DNA of 64,000 nt from Thalassotalea nanhaiensis (GCF_031583575.1 NZ_CP134146.1:4092001-4156000), one strand, 5' to 3'. Positions 47,171 to 57,605 are shown, counted from the first letter of the stretch. Numbers and translations are program-made. The notes: generated by a model not told the origin, from the letters alone.

Positions 47171-48841
47171 TTAGCTTTCTTCAACAAACTTAGCGACTTC
47201 TGAAATCGCTTCATTCATTTCGACAATAAGAGGAACAGCTTGATGGATTGTTTGTTTATCACATACATTTTTTAACTGCTCACACACTTTAATTAAACGT
47301 GGTGCAGATAAAATAACGGCTGTTTTAAGGATCGCATCATTAATTTCATTCACTCTGGCTAAGTTCTCATGGGCAAGTGCATCTTTGAGCTTTTGGAAGT
47401 TTTGCTTATTACGATCCATATAATCATCAAGCATGAATACTGCCATTTCAGCAGAGCCATGATATTGATTAAACTTTTCAAGATTCATCACCAAATTGTT
47501 AATTTGATAAAAACTCGGTTGAGCTTCTTCAACTTCTTCATCTAATTCTGCAATAGCTTGCTTTTCAGTTTGCTTGAGCTCTGAGTGAGTATTGGTTTCC
47601 ATTATCGATTTAAGTTGGCTTTTTTCTTTATTTTTAACCTTGATTAACGCTTGTTCAGCCTGTAATTCTTTTTCATGTTCAAGTTGCATATGATCTGCAC
47701 CGGCATGGAATGTACGGTTAACCAAGTTTAAAATGCGCCATGCTAAAAAGCCGCTTGAAAACACTAGAATTAAGATAAACAGAAAACCGACTGGAAGCAT
47801 GGTTGATTCTTTAACCTTAACCCCAATAATTGGCAAATTTAATTCAAACTCTGGTAAATCATAAAAATTAGGACGCTCAATTAACAAAGCAGTTTGCGTT
47901 AAGAAATCCTGGTAGTCTTTTAACTGACTGATCACTTTATTGGTTGTGAGATTTTCATCGCGCCATTTAGCAAATAATTGCCCAGAGCCCATTAACTGAT
48001 TGGTGATGCTACTGATATCTGCTGTAAGTTGTTTTAATTGCTTATCGCTGGCTTTATTGGTTTGTAATTCTTTATTGATATTTTTTGTTAATGTCGCGAT
48101 TTGAGTCGATATTTGGTTAAAGTGATGCGGTGTAACAGTTGAAGACAGCGCCGTTAATTGGTTCTGTAATTTCAATAATTCTTGATAAATGTATTGATAA
48201 AATTGCCCTTCATTCATCAATGCAATAACTGAATTAAAGCTGTTTGTTTTAACTCGATTTTGGCTATTTATAAAATCTAGTGAGTTCTTGTTTAGTAATC
48301 TTTGTTTATCACGACGAATATTATCAACCTGTTCTATGATTTCAATTAAGGTTTTAGTATTGGCACTGTATTGACCGTTACGTGATTGACGAATAAGAAT
48401 GAGATCATCCACTAAAATAACAAACTTTTTATAGCCGTCGGCAAAAGTTTGCGCTGTTTGTGCGATGTCGTCGGCAGTATTATCACGTAAGCTATCATTC
48501 ACCATTAATACGTGCTGCTTACTTAAGTCGACAATTTCCAACCAAGCTTGCTTAACATCTTCTAAGGGTTGATCGAGTTCTTGATGACGAATAGCTAATT
48601 GCTGAGCAACTAACTGATTTTCTAATTCAGCTACGCTTTTCATCAATTGTGCATTGTTTTTAATAAAAGGTATTTGTTGCTTGTGAAGAAACTCTGCTTT
48701 TTCAGCTTGTTGATTATAAAGCCATAAAGACGTTGCCACCAATAATCCCATGGTGGAAAGTAATAAGGCAACGTAAAGCACTGCCTTAGTGATAATATAG
48801 CTTGGTGTTTTCACCAAAGCTTGAGAGCCCTGCATAGTCAC
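47171..48841 (-). CDS. two-TM sensor-like protein with Hpt-like C-terminal domain
   Basis: 556 residues. A membrane helix at about 20-42 and another at about 350-372 bracket a long helical periplasmic domain (about 43-348), as in chemoreceptors and hybrid kinases. A cytoplasmic coiled coil (about 385-440) leads to a four-helix C-terminal region that resembles an Hpt domain (LKDALAHENLARVNEIN...APRLIKVCEQLKNVC) but has no histidine at the expected phosphorylation site. No HAMP, kinase or MCP signalling domain is present. Function unknown. Confidence 0.6.
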   Translation of the reverse strand: MTMQGSQALVKTPSYIITKAVLYVALLLSTMGLLVATSLWLYNQQAEKAEFLHKQQIPFIKNNAQLMKSVAELENQLVAQQLAIRHQELDQPLEDVKQAWLEIVDLSKQHVLMVNDSLRDNTADDIAQTAQTFADGYKKFVILVDDLILIRQSRNGQYSANTKTLIEIIEQVDNIRRDKQRLLNKNSLDFINSQNRVKTNSFNSVIALMNEGQFYQYIYQELLKLQNQLTALSSTVTPHHFNQISTQIATLTKNINKELQTNKASDKQLKQLTADISSITNQLMGSGQLFAKWRDENLTTNKVISQLKDYQDFLTQTALLIERPNFYDLPEFELNLPIIGVKVKESTMLPVGFLFILILVFSSGFLAWRILNLVNRTFHAGADHMQLEHEKELQAEQALIKVKNKEKSQLKSIMETNTHSELKQTEKQAIAELDEEVEEAQPSFYQINNLVMNLEKFNQYHGSAEMAVFMLDDYMDRNKQNFQKLKDALAHENLARVNEINDAILKTAVILSAPRLIKVCEQLKNVCDKQTIHQAVPLIVEMNEAISEVAKFVEES

Positions 48842-48974
48842 AAATCCTTTTATTGTTGTTATCTACCTTTACCACTGAGAGTAAGGTATTGAGTGACGAT
48901 AATTATTAATACTAGTACAAAACTAATCCATATTGCACCATTAACATTATATTTACTTGTTATTATTTATGTTT

Positions 48975-49520
48975 CTAAATTTTAAATACGTGCTGTCTAT
49001 ACACTTTTAATTCTGCAATAGATTCTCTAATGTCATCCAAAGCCAGATGTGTTCCTTGTTTAGAGACCTTGTCTAAAATCTCAGGTTGCCAGCGCCTAAC
49101 TAATTCTTTAATCGTACTTACATCAATATTACGATAATGAAACCAAGTTTCAAAATCCTTCATATAAGCATTTATGAAACGCCTATCTTGGCCAATTGAA
49201 TTACCGCACATAGGAGATATACCTTTATCTATGTACTGCTCAATAAATTCAATAGTTGCTTGTTCGGCTTGCGCTAATGTTACTTTCGATTCGCGACAAC
49301 GCTGAGTTAAACCACTGGCGCCATGCTGCTTTACACACCATTCATTCATGTTAGCTAGCACATCATCACTTTGATGAATGGCAAATACCGGCCCTTCTGC
49401 CAATATATTCAACTCGCCATCGGTAACGATTGAAGCAATCTCCAAAATCACGTCCTGCTCAGGTTCCAACCCTGTCATTTCTAAGTCTAGCCAAATTAAA
49501 TTATTTGCATTTACAGCCAT
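48975..49520 (-). CDS. orn: oligoribonuclease
   Basis: A 181-residue DEDDh 3'-5' exonuclease that degrades di- and short oligoribonucleotides. [16 protein letters not shown] carries the first acidic pair, [13 protein letters not shown] the second, and ALDDIRESI the last Asp with the preceding histidine. Divergent from rsgA. Confidence 0.97.
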   Translation of the reverse strand: MAVNANNLIWLDLEMTGLEPEQDVILEIASIVTDGELNILAEGPVFAIHQSDDVLANMNEWCVKQHGASGLTQRCRESKVTLAQAEQATIEFIEQYIDKGISPMCGNSIGQDRRFINAYMKDFETWFHYRNIDVSTIKELVRRWQPEILDKVSKQGTHLALDDIRESIAELKVYRQHVFKI

Positions 49521-49618
49521 TTAAACGCCTTATGTTTTCATTATCACTACTATTTAAGTATAATACGGCATAATTTAAAGCATTCATATGCTCAACAGGT
49601 AACAAATGAAATATAGCC

Positions 49619-50650
49619 GTGGCTAAAGCAAAAAAATTGACCAAAGGTCAACACCGTCGGATTAAGAAGAACCTTGCTGATAAACTTAGTAAAGACAAAG
49701 ATCTTGCCTGGCAAGATAGCGAACTGAGCGAGCAGCAAAATGGGATTATTGTTAGTCGCTTTGGTCAACATGCTGATGTTGAGGCAAGTAATGGTGATAT
49801 TTTTAGATGTAATATTCGCCGTACGGTTAAAAGCATCGTTTGTGGTGATTCTGTTGTTTGGCGCCAGGGTAAAGAAACAGAACACAGTATAAGCGGCGTA
49901 ATAGAAGCTGTGCATGAACGTACAACTGAATTAGCCAGACCTGATGTTTATGATGGCCTTAAACCAATTGCCGCCAATATTGATCAAATTTTTATCGTTT
50001 CATCTGTTGTACCAGCCTTTAATCCTGACATCATTGATCGTTATTTAGTTGCCATTGAGTTAACCGGTATTAAACCGATTATTGTCTTGAATAAGATTGA
50101 TTTGCTCAGCGAAGAACATCAAGAGCTTATAGATATACATATTGCCCTGTATAAAGAAATTGGCTACGAAGTAATTTTTGCCAGCAGTAAATTGCAAGAG
50201 GGCATTGAAAACATTACCGCTCGCTTAAATGATAAAACCAGCATTTTTGTAGGTCAATCGGGGGTTGGTAAATCTACGTTAGTGAACTCTTTAATGCCTG
50301 AATTAGGAATAGGCACAAAAGAAGTATCAGAGAATTCTGGGTTAGGCCAACATACAACCACAGTAGCTCGTTTATATCACTTCCCAACGGGTGGACGTTT
50401 GATCGACTCCCCTGGTATTCGAGAATTTGGTTTATGGCATTTATCGCCAGAAGAAGTTGACCAGGGTTTCATTGAATTTCAGGATTATTTTGGTTACTGC
50501 AAATTCAGAGATTGCAAACACCAAAGCGACCCTGGCTGTGCGCTGCAACAAGCCGTTAGCGATGGCAAAATTAACCCATTACGATTTGCCAGTTATCAAC
50601 GCATATTGGCCAGTCTTGACGATAACAAGTTAACTTCAAGATTTAATTAA
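49619..50650 (+). CDS. rsgA: small ribosomal subunit biogenesis GTPase RsgA
   Basis: 343 residues: OB-fold, circularly permuted GTPase (NKID before GQSGVGKSTLVNSL and DSPGIREFGLW), and a zinc-binding C-terminus with CKFRDCKHQSDPGC. The start is GTG at 49619; the upstream ATG at 49606 is out of frame and stops at once. Confidence 0.96.
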   Translation: MAKAKKLTKGQHRRIKKNLADKLSKDKDLAWQDSELSEQQNGIIVSRFGQHADVEASNGDIFRCNIRRTVKSIVCGDSVVWRQGKETEHSISGVIEAVHERTTELARPDVYDGLKPIAANIDQIFIVSSVVPAFNPDIIDRYLVAIELTGIKPIIVLNKIDLLSEEHQELIDIHIALYKEIGYEVIFASSKLQEGIENITARLNDKTSIFVGQSGVGKSTLVNSLMPELGIGTKEVSENSGLGQHTTTVARLYHFPTGGRLIDSPGIREFGLWHLSPEEVDQGFIEFQDYFGYCKFRDCKHQSDPGCALQQAVSDGKINPLRFASYQRILASLDDNKLTSRFN

Positions 50651-50758
50651 ACTGCCAATAAATTTTAACAAATACTACATATTAATAATCTATAATAAAT
50701 AGTGCTAACTATGGCTTATCGCCGTTTAGTGCTTTAAATATTTAAAAAGGAAACTCTA

Positions 50759-51640
50759 GTGTCACTTGATAATTTAAAAATTGCTTTGCAATACGCAATG
50801 CCAAAACATGGTTTATCTCGCTTAGTAGGTAAATTAGCTGCGGGCAAAGGCGGAGTGTTAACGGCATTTGCTATAAAGCGTTTTATAAAAGCTTATGGCA
50901 TAGATATGAGCCAGGCAAAAATACAAGACCCTAAAGAGTTTGCTACTTTTAATGATTTTTTTACGCGTGAATTAATCGATGGCGCTCGCCCAATTAATCC
51001 AGACGTAAATGAAATTTGTTATCCAGTTGATGGCGCAATTAGCCAACAAGGTGACATCATTAATGACCAAATCATTCAAGCCAAAGGATTTAACTATTCT
51101 TTAGAAACACTACTTGGTGGCAAAGCTGAAACGGCAGCACCATTTCAAGGCGGTAAGTTTTCAACAATTTATTTGGCCCCTAAAGATTACCATCGTATTC
51201 ATATGCCAATTGCCGGTACCTTGCGCGAGATGATTTTTGTACCAGGTGATTTATTCTCGGTAAACCCATTAACCGCGCAAAATGTACCTAATTTATTTGC
51301 CCGTAACGAACGTGTCGTCGTTATTTTTGATACCGCCATAGGGCCTATGGCCATGGTATTGGTTGGCGCCACAATAGTAGCCAGTATTGAAACCGTTTGG
51401 GCTGGTACTATTGCACCAAGCAAAGAAAAGAAAGTAACAACCTGGACTTACCCAAGTGAAGGTGAAAATGTTATTCATCTTGAAAAAGGTGCTGAAATGG
51501 GCCGTTTCAAGTTAGGTTCAACAACAGTGTGTTGTTTCCCACCTAACACTATAGAATTTACCGAAGGCGATGGCCCTGAAACAGTAACTCGTTTAGGTGA
51601 AACTTACGCTAACGTAACCACGTCAAAAGCTACCGATTAA
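50759..51640 (+). CDS. psd: phosphatidylserine decarboxylase proenzyme
   Basis: A 293-residue inner-membrane enzyme that makes phosphatidylethanolamine. The LGST self-cleavage site (KLGSTTV, near residue 250) yields the pyruvoyl serine. The start is GTG at 50759 with AAGGAA 6 bases upstream. Follows rsgA, as in E. coli. Confidence 0.96.
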   Translation: MSLDNLKIALQYAMPKHGLSRLVGKLAAGKGGVLTAFAIKRFIKAYGIDMSQAKIQDPKEFATFNDFFTRELIDGARPINPDVNEICYPVDGAISQQGDIINDQIIQAKGFNYSLETLLGGKAETAAPFQGGKFSTIYLAPKDYHRIHMPIAGTLREMIFVPGDLFSVNPLTAQNVPNLFARNERVVVIFDTAIGPMAMVLVGATIVASIETVWAGTIAPSKEKKVTTWTYPSEGENVIHLEKGAEMGRFKLGSTTVCCFPPNTIEFTEGDGPETVTRLGETYANVTTSKATD

Positions 51641-51649
51641 GGGAATAAT

Positions 51650-52369
51650 ATGCTTGTTTTTGCTCATCGAGGTGCCAGTGGCCATGAGCCAGAAAACACG
51701 CTTTTAGCAATAGAGCAAGCATTAGTCATGCAAGTGGACGCCATAGAAGTTGATGTCCGCCTTAGTGATGGGGAACTTATCGTGATTCATGATCGTTCGG
51801 TAAATAAAACCACCAACGGTAATGGAAAAATAAATAAGCTTTCTTTTAAACAAATTCGAGAGCTCGACGCAGGTAAAGGTCAACAAGTCCCTACGCTTGA
51901 GGAGGTACTGGCAACCATAAATGGTCAGTGCCACCTTAATATAGAATTAAAAGCCGATCGCACTGTATTACCGGTACTGGACCTGCTCGAAAAAGCCGTA
52001 AGCAAATATCATTTCAACTATAATCAATTTTTAATTTCATCGTTTAATCACCACTTATTGTTTGAGATTAAATCAATAAATCCTGAGCTGAACATTGGTG
52101 CATTAACCGCAAGTTGCCCATTAACTTATGCTGCGTTTGCCGAGCATTTAAATGCCTACAGTGTGCATATTGATATAGACTTTGTTAATCAGGAATTTGT
52201 AACTGATGCCCATCAACGTGGCTTGAAGGTTTTTGTTTATACCGTCGATGATGAAGATGATATTAGCGAGATGCATTATTTAGGTGTAGATGGCATTTTT
52301 ACCAACTACCCTACCAAGTCGTTAGTAAAAATTGCCCACTTAAAAGGGGTTCCTGTTTTACCAAGCTGA
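51650..52369 (+). CDS. glycerophosphodiester phosphodiesterase
   Basis: 239 residues, cytoplasmic (no signal peptide). The GDPD motifs AHRGASGHEPENT, EVDVRLSDGELIVIHD and NIELK give the catalytic histidines and metal-binding acidic residues. It hydrolyses phospholipid-derived glycerophosphodiesters. It lies 9 bases after psd and is likely cotranscribed, which links lipid synthesis and turnover. Confidence 0.93.
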   Translation: MLVFAHRGASGHEPENTLLAIEQALVMQVDAIEVDVRLSDGELIVIHDRSVNKTTNGNGKINKLSFKQIRELDAGKGQQVPTLEEVLATINGQCHLNIELKADRTVLPVLDLLEKAVSKYHFNYNQFLISSFNHHLLFEIKSINPELNIGALTASCPLTYAAFAEHLNAYSVHIDIDFVNQEFVTDAHQRGLKVFVYTVDDEDDISEMHYLGVDGIFTNYPTKSLVKIAHLKGVPVLPS

Positions 52370-52435
52370 TTAAATTAGTTTGATAAATGGCCCCTGTGTT
52401 ATTTCTTAAGTTTCTCAACAAATTCTAAACTACGG

Positions 52436-53191
52436 TTATAAACGAATGGTATAGCGACCTTTTGAGTCCTTTCTGCCAATAAAACCCAGTACAGGCTTAA
52501 GCGCATTAGGAAAATTTGCTCCTGGTGTTAAATAGCCATCCGCAGTTACTCTTTTCATACTTAAGACATTAGCCGTAAGCTCTAGGCCCAAATTATTCTT
52601 AGGATCAACTGTGATCGCTAACGCCCCTTTATTACACGCTAAAGTTGCTTTCAATGAACCTAAATCAATGTCTTCTTCCATGGCATTTACATGGGCGTTA
52701 TCCCATTGAATAACACCATCAGCAATACCACAAACGGGCTTACCCATTCCAATCTCTAAAATATCTAACTTAATTTGGCCCCCGGCATTAACATCGATAG
52801 GCAAGTTAAGTTGCGTAGCCACTTCATTAGCATCAACAATTACTTGGGCATTTTCGACAAGTAGTTCTGGGCCAAGATTAGATAAATCCATAGAGCCCGA
52901 AATGCTGCTTAAACGGTCACCAAAATTAACCGCTACACTAGGATTAAAAGTTATCAATGAAAATATACTTACTGACCATTCTACATTTTTAACGGCATAA
53001 TTATTTATAGTCACCGACTTGGCTTTTCCTGAAAATGCCGAGCCAGATATGCCCTGTAAACTCACACCTTTAGGTAACGATATTTGTGAAATTAATTTAT
53101 CGGCTGGAGCTAATGAAATTAAAAAAATTAAATATAAGGCAATAAATCCGGCAACAATAGCCGAATACTTCTTAATGTCTTGCAACTGCAT
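52436..53191 (-). CDS. gspN: type II secretion protein GspN
   Basis: 251 residues with an N-terminal membrane helix (about 11-30) and a beta-rich periplasmic domain with PKGVSLQGISGSAFSGKA. Last gene of the gsp operon; GspN is dispensable in many systems. Confidence 0.88.
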   Translation of the reverse strand: MQLQDIKKYSAIVAGFIALYLIFLISLAPADKLISQISLPKGVSLQGISGSAFSGKAKSVTINNYAVKNVEWSVSIFSLITFNPSVAVNFGDRLSSISGSMDLSNLGPELLVENAQVIVDANEVATQLNLPIDVNAGGQIKLDILEIGMGKPVCGIADGVIQWDNAHVNAMEEDIDLGSLKATLACNKGALAITVDPKNNLGLELTANVLSMKRVTADGYLTPGANFPNALKPVLGFIGRKDSKGRYTIRL

Positions 53192-53193
53192 TA

Positions 53194-53664
53194 TTATGCT
53201 TTTCCTAATTGTAAACGACGTACTTTAACGGTGCCGGCAACATTACCCACAGCAAGGTCTGCTGCTTGAATAATAACTCCTTCGTTGGTGGTTAAATGTT
53301 CGAGCCAGTTGACCAATTCATTAAACGCAACTTCATCTATCCAAACTTGCAAGTCATCACCTTGAGGCTGCATACGAGCAATAGCAATAGTGCGTTGTTT
53401 GGCTGTGCGATTAACGACACTTGATAAACTGCCACCGGATGACTTCTTACCACCACTTTTTTGTAATTGTTTATACTGAGCTACATTTTCACTTACCCAT
53501 ACCGCTAGCTCTTGTTGCTTAGCTAGCTTAATGCGTGACTTTTCAATGTTAGAATTTAACGGTTGCCACACCAAACTGATGAATAAAAAGATAACAACAA
53601 TAACAGACATTACTGACACGAGTTGTTGCTCTCTTGGATTTAAGCCTTGCCACCATTGCTTCAT
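53194..53664 (-). CDS. gspM: type II secretion protein GspM
   Basis: 156 residues: a short cytoplasmic start with LNPREQQLV, one membrane helix (about 16-34) and a ferredoxin-like periplasmic domain. Inner-membrane platform partner of GspL; its ATG overlaps gspL by 4 bases. Confidence 0.92.
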   Translation of the reverse strand: MKQWWQGLNPREQQLVSVMSVIVVIFLFISLVWQPLNSNIEKSRIKLAKQQELAVWVSENVAQYKQLQKSGGKKSSGGSLSSVVNRTAKQRTIAIARMQPQGDDLQVWIDEVAFNELVNWLEHLTTNEGVIIQAADLAVGNVAGTVKVRRLQLGKA

Positions 53665-54884
53665 GACTTGCTCCTTATATTAAACGAACCGGTAACAACA
53701 TCACCTTGGTTATTTTGAGCACCTGTTTCAACAGTTAATGCCGCTTGCTCGAGCGCCTGTTTAAATTGTTCGAAACTTTGGTAGTCACTTGCAGTAACGG
53801 CTAAACGTAACTCTTTGCGTTTAGCATCAAATCGTAAAGATTCTGGTTTCAATTTAGGTACTTTGGCAAATGCAGGCTGTACTTTTTCTAGCATAGCTAA
53901 CAATCCAGAATCTGTTGTTGCACCACCAAACTCTGCTAATTTGCTGGTTAATTGGCGTCTAACAGTTGTTAAGCGAACTCGTTTTGTTTGCGGAAATGCC
54001 TTTTTATAATCCGCTTTAATAGTATCGCTAACCTGTTCATATTTACTATTTAACTGGTTCAATTCAACCACTTTTCCAGTTAGGTTAAGCAATAAAGCAA
54101 ATGCCGCTACACCGGCAACCCATAGCCAACTTTTTAGCTCTGGTGAACGCTGTTCTTTGACTAAATAGTCGCCTTGTAAAAGATTAAACGATTGCTGTTC
54201 AAACCCTTTTGCCAACAATAATAATGGCAACTCTTCAGGCATGGCGTCTATCGCGAATTGTTCTTCTTTTACATCTATTGGCGAATAAGTGGTAATTCGT
54301 TGTGGCTCTTCTTGATCAGTTAATAGCTGATCAAAAACCAAATCGCTAATGGTGTCATTTACCACAAACCCTTGCCAACTTTGATTGCGAATTAAAATTT
54401 GTTGATTAATTGCTAACGCGGTCCAACTATCTTCTACAAGCGGTAAGGCAAGAAGATCAGGCAACATAGCTTTTACAGTAATGTCAGCGTCATTGAACCA
54501 AGTAAGCCAAGTTTCAATTTGCTGGTGCGCGATAACCGCACAAAAGCAGTTCTCATCGCCTTGATGATTTTTGGGTTTACCGGCAAATGCGAAAAATAAG
54601 TTCTCAACATCATCTGCTAGATCATCTTCCAACATATATGGCGCAGCTGCTTTTATCGCTCGCTCAGATTTTCCGGGTACGGTTAAACTGTGCAACCGAA
54701 CATCGGCACCATTAATGAGCACTTTAACAGTACGGCTTTTCGCTTTTTCGGTAAGCTCATTTAGACTGTCTTTATTTGCTAGCTCGCCACTCGCTATTTC
54801 ATCAGTTTCATCGTCAGCAGTTATCAACCACTGAATAGGATCTGAGTCTTGACTGCCAATGCGGATGTATAAATGTTCTCGCAT
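53661..54884 (-). CDS. gspL: type II secretion protein GspL
   Basis: 407 residues: an actin-like cytoplasmic domain that holds the GspE ATPase, a membrane helix near 250-266 (SWLWVAGVAAFALLLNL) and a periplasmic ferredoxin-like domain that binds GspM. Start overlaps the gspK stop by one base. Confidence 0.93.
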   Translation of the reverse strand: MREHLYIRIGSQDSDPIQWLITADDETDEIASGELANKDSLNELTEKAKSRTVKVLINGADVRLHSLTVPGKSERAIKAAAPYMLEDDLADDVENLFFAFAGKPKNHQGDENCFCAVIAHQQIETWLTWFNDADITVKAMLPDLLALPLVEDSWTALAINQQILIRNQSWQGFVVNDTISDLVFDQLLTDQEEPQRITTYSPIDVKEEQFAIDAMPEELPLLLLAKGFEQQSFNLLQGDYLVKEQRSPELKSWLWVAGVAAFALLLNLTGKVVELNQLNSKYEQVSDTIKADYKKAFPQTKRVRLTTVRRQLTSKLAEFGGATTDSGLLAMLEKVQPAFAKVPKLKPESLRFDAKRKELRLAVTASDYQSFEQFKQALEQAALTVETGAQNNQGDVVTGSFNIRSKS

Positions 54885-55993
54885 TAATTTACTCCAACAC
54901 TTCGGTTAACCACACTAATCGTTTCATCTTTATTTATTTTCATAATTGAGTTCATACTAAAATAACTATCATTAAATGATGTTTTAGTGGTCAGTTTGAA
55001 ATACTCACTGTCGACAACAAATTGTTGTTTAAACTGGCCAAAATCTTTAAGTGCTTTTGCTGCTGGTAAGCTAGTAAAATCACTTATACTTTTAAATCCT
55101 TCTTCGCCACGTTCAGACAAAATTTCTTCTGCTTCACTGGCATCAACCCCACCCAATAACGCTTGTAATAGTTCGATATTTTCTTCGTCGATGGTATTGA
55201 TATTTATTTTGTGCATATCTGAATTAGGTATAACACAAACAAAATCTTGCAAGGCAAAAATTACCTGCGGGGTAAAATGCTCTATTAACCTTAATTCATT
55301 CACGCTCGCTAATAAACTGTTTGCCGCTAAATAAGGGTATTCTTTGGCAGCGTAATCGTTATCTTCAGCGCCGCCGGCACTCTTGATAGATGAATCTTCA
55401 TCAAGCCAATCAATTAGCGCTTCTGCCATTGATTCTGCTTCAAACGAACCAACACCATCTATATTTAATAAATTAACCAACTCGATGAACGCAACTTTTG
55501 CTTTATTCTCAATGACGCTGCCACTACCGCCAGTGTTATCTGGTGTATCATTGTTGCCAGTTTTGTCATCTTCATTAGGCGGCTCTTCCTCATCAGGGTT
55601 TTCACCTGGTGGCGTGCCGCCTGAGTCATTATTCTGATTTTTATTGATTAATGCATTCAAATTAAGACAAGCATGCATATCGGTAATTTCACCGCTAATG
55701 GTGCCTAAATCTACCGGAAAACTTGTTTCTCCCGACGCCCAAGGTTGCCCCAAATGAGTCACTGTTTGGTCATCTTTTTCTTTGAAAGATAACGTTAATA
55801 CCGATTTTGCAAAAGCTTCAGCACCCATAGCATACCAATAAGCCTGCTGATTAGAATTCAGGTTATCTGTGCGCTGTATTTGAAACATTAAGGCAGAGCT
55901 TAATTTAGTGGCTAACACTACCGCAATAGCCACCACCAACATAACGGTAATTAGGGCGACACCTGACTGTCTCTTAAGGTTAAGTATAGCCAT
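54884..55993 (-). CDS. gspK: type II secretion minor pseudopilin GspK
   Basis: 369 residues from the ATG at 55993. Prepilin cleavage after G11 (SG-VALITVM); like other GspK proteins it lacks Glu at +5. The large GspK domain carries an insertion of about 45 acidic, Gly/Pro/Asn-rich residues (DNA about 55510-55645) between the first strand and the helical part. It caps the pseudopilus tip with GspI and GspJ. Confidence 0.92.
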   Translation of the reverse strand: MAILNLKRQSGVALITVMLVVAIAVVLATKLSSALMFQIQRTDNLNSNQQAYWYAMGAEAFAKSVLTLSFKEKDDQTVTHLGQPWASGETSFPVDLGTISGEITDMHACLNLNALINKNQNNDSGGTPPGENPDEEEPPNEDDKTGNNDTPDNTGGSGSVIENKAKVAFIELVNLLNIDGVGSFEAESMAEALIDWLDEDSSIKSAGGAEDNDYAAKEYPYLAANSLLASVNELRLIEHFTPQVIFALQDFVCVIPNSDMHKININTIDEENIELLQALLGGVDASEAEEILSERGEEGFKSISDFTSLPAAKALKDFGQFKQQFVVDSEYFKLTTKTSFNDSYFSMNSIMKINKDETISVVNRSVGVN

Positions 55994-55994
55994 T

Positions 55995-56618
55995 TTAGTT
56001 ATCACTTTCAGCATTAGGATCTGCAACCCCTGGCACTAGAAATTGACGTCTAATTAACCCCATATCTGCAATTTCAATCTCAATAGCAACTGCCATAGGT
56101 AAATCTTCTTCTGGCAAGTTTTTAACCCACTGCTTACCGTTAAAAAATTCAAAGTCGACTTTTTCAACATTAGAAATTAACGGCCTAACTTTTGGCTCTT
56201 CACCTATTACGGCATCAACAAATACATAATGCAGCCTATTTAACACATCTTCTTCTAGTTGATATGAAACAGCTTGTACATCGCTACGAGGCAATAACAA
56301 TGCAGGATTTTTCCAGCCTTGGCGAACAAAGGCAATACCATGGGTATTGGAAGAATAAGTTGATTCATTGGTATGAATGAATGTTTTCAATGGTGTGTCA
56401 CCATTTAAGCGAACACTACGACGAGTCATTTGAATAAAGTCACGCTCCATTACTAAAAAAGCACGCTGTAATTCGTTCAGTCTATCGCTGTGCGCTTTTC
56501 CCTGATCGCTGCTATCAATAATGGCGGTTAAAAGTTTCACACTTGATAGTGATATTAATGAAAATAAAACAATGGCAATAAGCACTTCAAGTAACGTAAA
56601 CCCTTTAGCAGATTTCAT
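55995..56618 (-). CDS. gspJ: type II secretion minor pseudopilin GspJ
   Basis: 207 residues with the prepilin motif KG-FTLLEVLIAI (cleavage after G6, E11), the long N-terminal helix and a GspJ globular domain. Its ATG overlaps the gspI stop by 4 bases. Confidence 0.94.
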   Translation of the reverse strand: MKSAKGFTLLEVLIAIVLFSLISLSSVKLLTAIIDSSDQGKAHSDRLNELQRAFLVMERDFIQMTRRSVRLNGDTPLKTFIHTNESTYSSNTHGIAFVRQGWKNPALLLPRSDVQAVSYQLEEDVLNRLHYVFVDAVIGEEPKVRPLISNVEKVDFEFFNGKQWVKNLPEEDLPMAVAIEIEIADMGLIRRQFLVPGVADPNAESDN

Positions 56619-57043
56619 TTTTGTGCCTTAGGATTACTGACGTAGGTAATTAAACTCGCAATAGAATTTTTATCACTTTCATTTGCCCTTACCTCAATTG
56701 TAATGGCGCGCATATTTTTATCTTCGGTAGGTAGAATGACATGTTGCCAATGCCACTCCCTGCCTGCCATTTCAGTTTTGCCGCTTTTCTTTTTTGGCGG
56801 CCATGTTTGTAATAAGTTGGCTTCAACCAATTCATTTGATGCAACCCAAGTTGCAACACTTATTTCTTCCAGTTGCGAACTGCCCAGTAAACTAGAACCA
56901 GCGACTTTCATTAATGCGGTGCCAGCAAAAGCAAAAATAGTTAAGGCGAGCATTACTTCAATTAGTGTAAAACCAGCCGCATGGAATTTTTTGCCGCGCA
57001 ATTGCGAATTCAATTGTTGCATCTTTAATTTAGCGCTGTTCAT
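56615..57043 (-). CDS. gspI: type II secretion minor pseudopilin GspI
   Basis: 142 residues from the ATG at 57043 (preceded by AGGGG); ATGs at 57067 and 57022 are alternatives. The leader is long (about 24 residues) before AG-FTLIEVMLAL. The start lies inside the 3' end of gspH. Confidence 0.92.
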   Translation of the reverse strand: MNSAKLKMQQLNSQLRGKKFHAAGFTLIEVMLALTIFAFAGTALMKVAGSSLLGSSQLEEISVATWVASNELVEANLLQTWPPKKKSGKTEMAGREWHWQHVILPTEDKNMRAITIEVRANESDKNSIASLITYVSNPKAQK

Positions 57044-57605
57044 CAAAAAATGGCCCCTCAACCACAAGAGGTATTGTGTATGTGCCAGTTACATCAAAGT
57101 ACATTGGTAACTCAAAACCATCGTCAAAGCTAAAAGTTAATTTAAACGGGGTAATATCACCGCCTGAGAGGATAAACACTTGTGGGTAAACCGGCTCTTC
57201 TTCATCTTCGAATGCTTGCTCGTCTTCAAAGTCTTCGAACATCGATTTATCGATAATCATCTGACCATCAACGGGTAAGTCATCCAGGGTGAGGGATATA
57301 TGGAAAGGTTCTTCAAAATATATTTGCGTTAAACTTTCTTGGTCTGGGACAGGTACCCATTTAAGCCCATCAAAGGCTAAAAATTGATAACTATCTTCCT
57401 CAACCAACAACCCCAACTCAATATTATTTAATAGTGCGTATTCACTGGCTAAGTTAAAAAGTGCGGCAAACTTTTGGCTTTCAGATTCAAGTTTATCTTC
57501 AATAGGGGAGCCGGTAATATTACCGACTAACGTTTTCAAAATCATGCCAATTACTAGCAGTACCAACATGACTTCGAGTAGTGTAAATCCCCTATTGTTT
57601 TTCAT
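57030..57605 (-). CDS. gspH: type II secretion minor pseudopilin GspH
   Basis: 191 residues, prepilin motif RG-FTLLEVMLVL (cleavage after G6). The globular part has an acidic stretch (about 125-142, EDFEDEQAFEDEEEP). Follows gspG by 29 bases. Confidence 0.93.
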   Translation of the reverse strand: MKNNRGFTLLEVMLVLLVIGMILKTLVGNITGSPIEDKLESESQKFAALFNLASEYALLNNIELGLLVEEDSYQFLAFDGLKWVPVPDQESLTQIYFEEPFHISLTLDDLPVDGQMIIDKSMFEDFEDEQAFEDEEEPVYPQVFILSGGDITPFKLTFSFDDGFELPMYFDVTGTYTIPLVVEGPFFDEQR

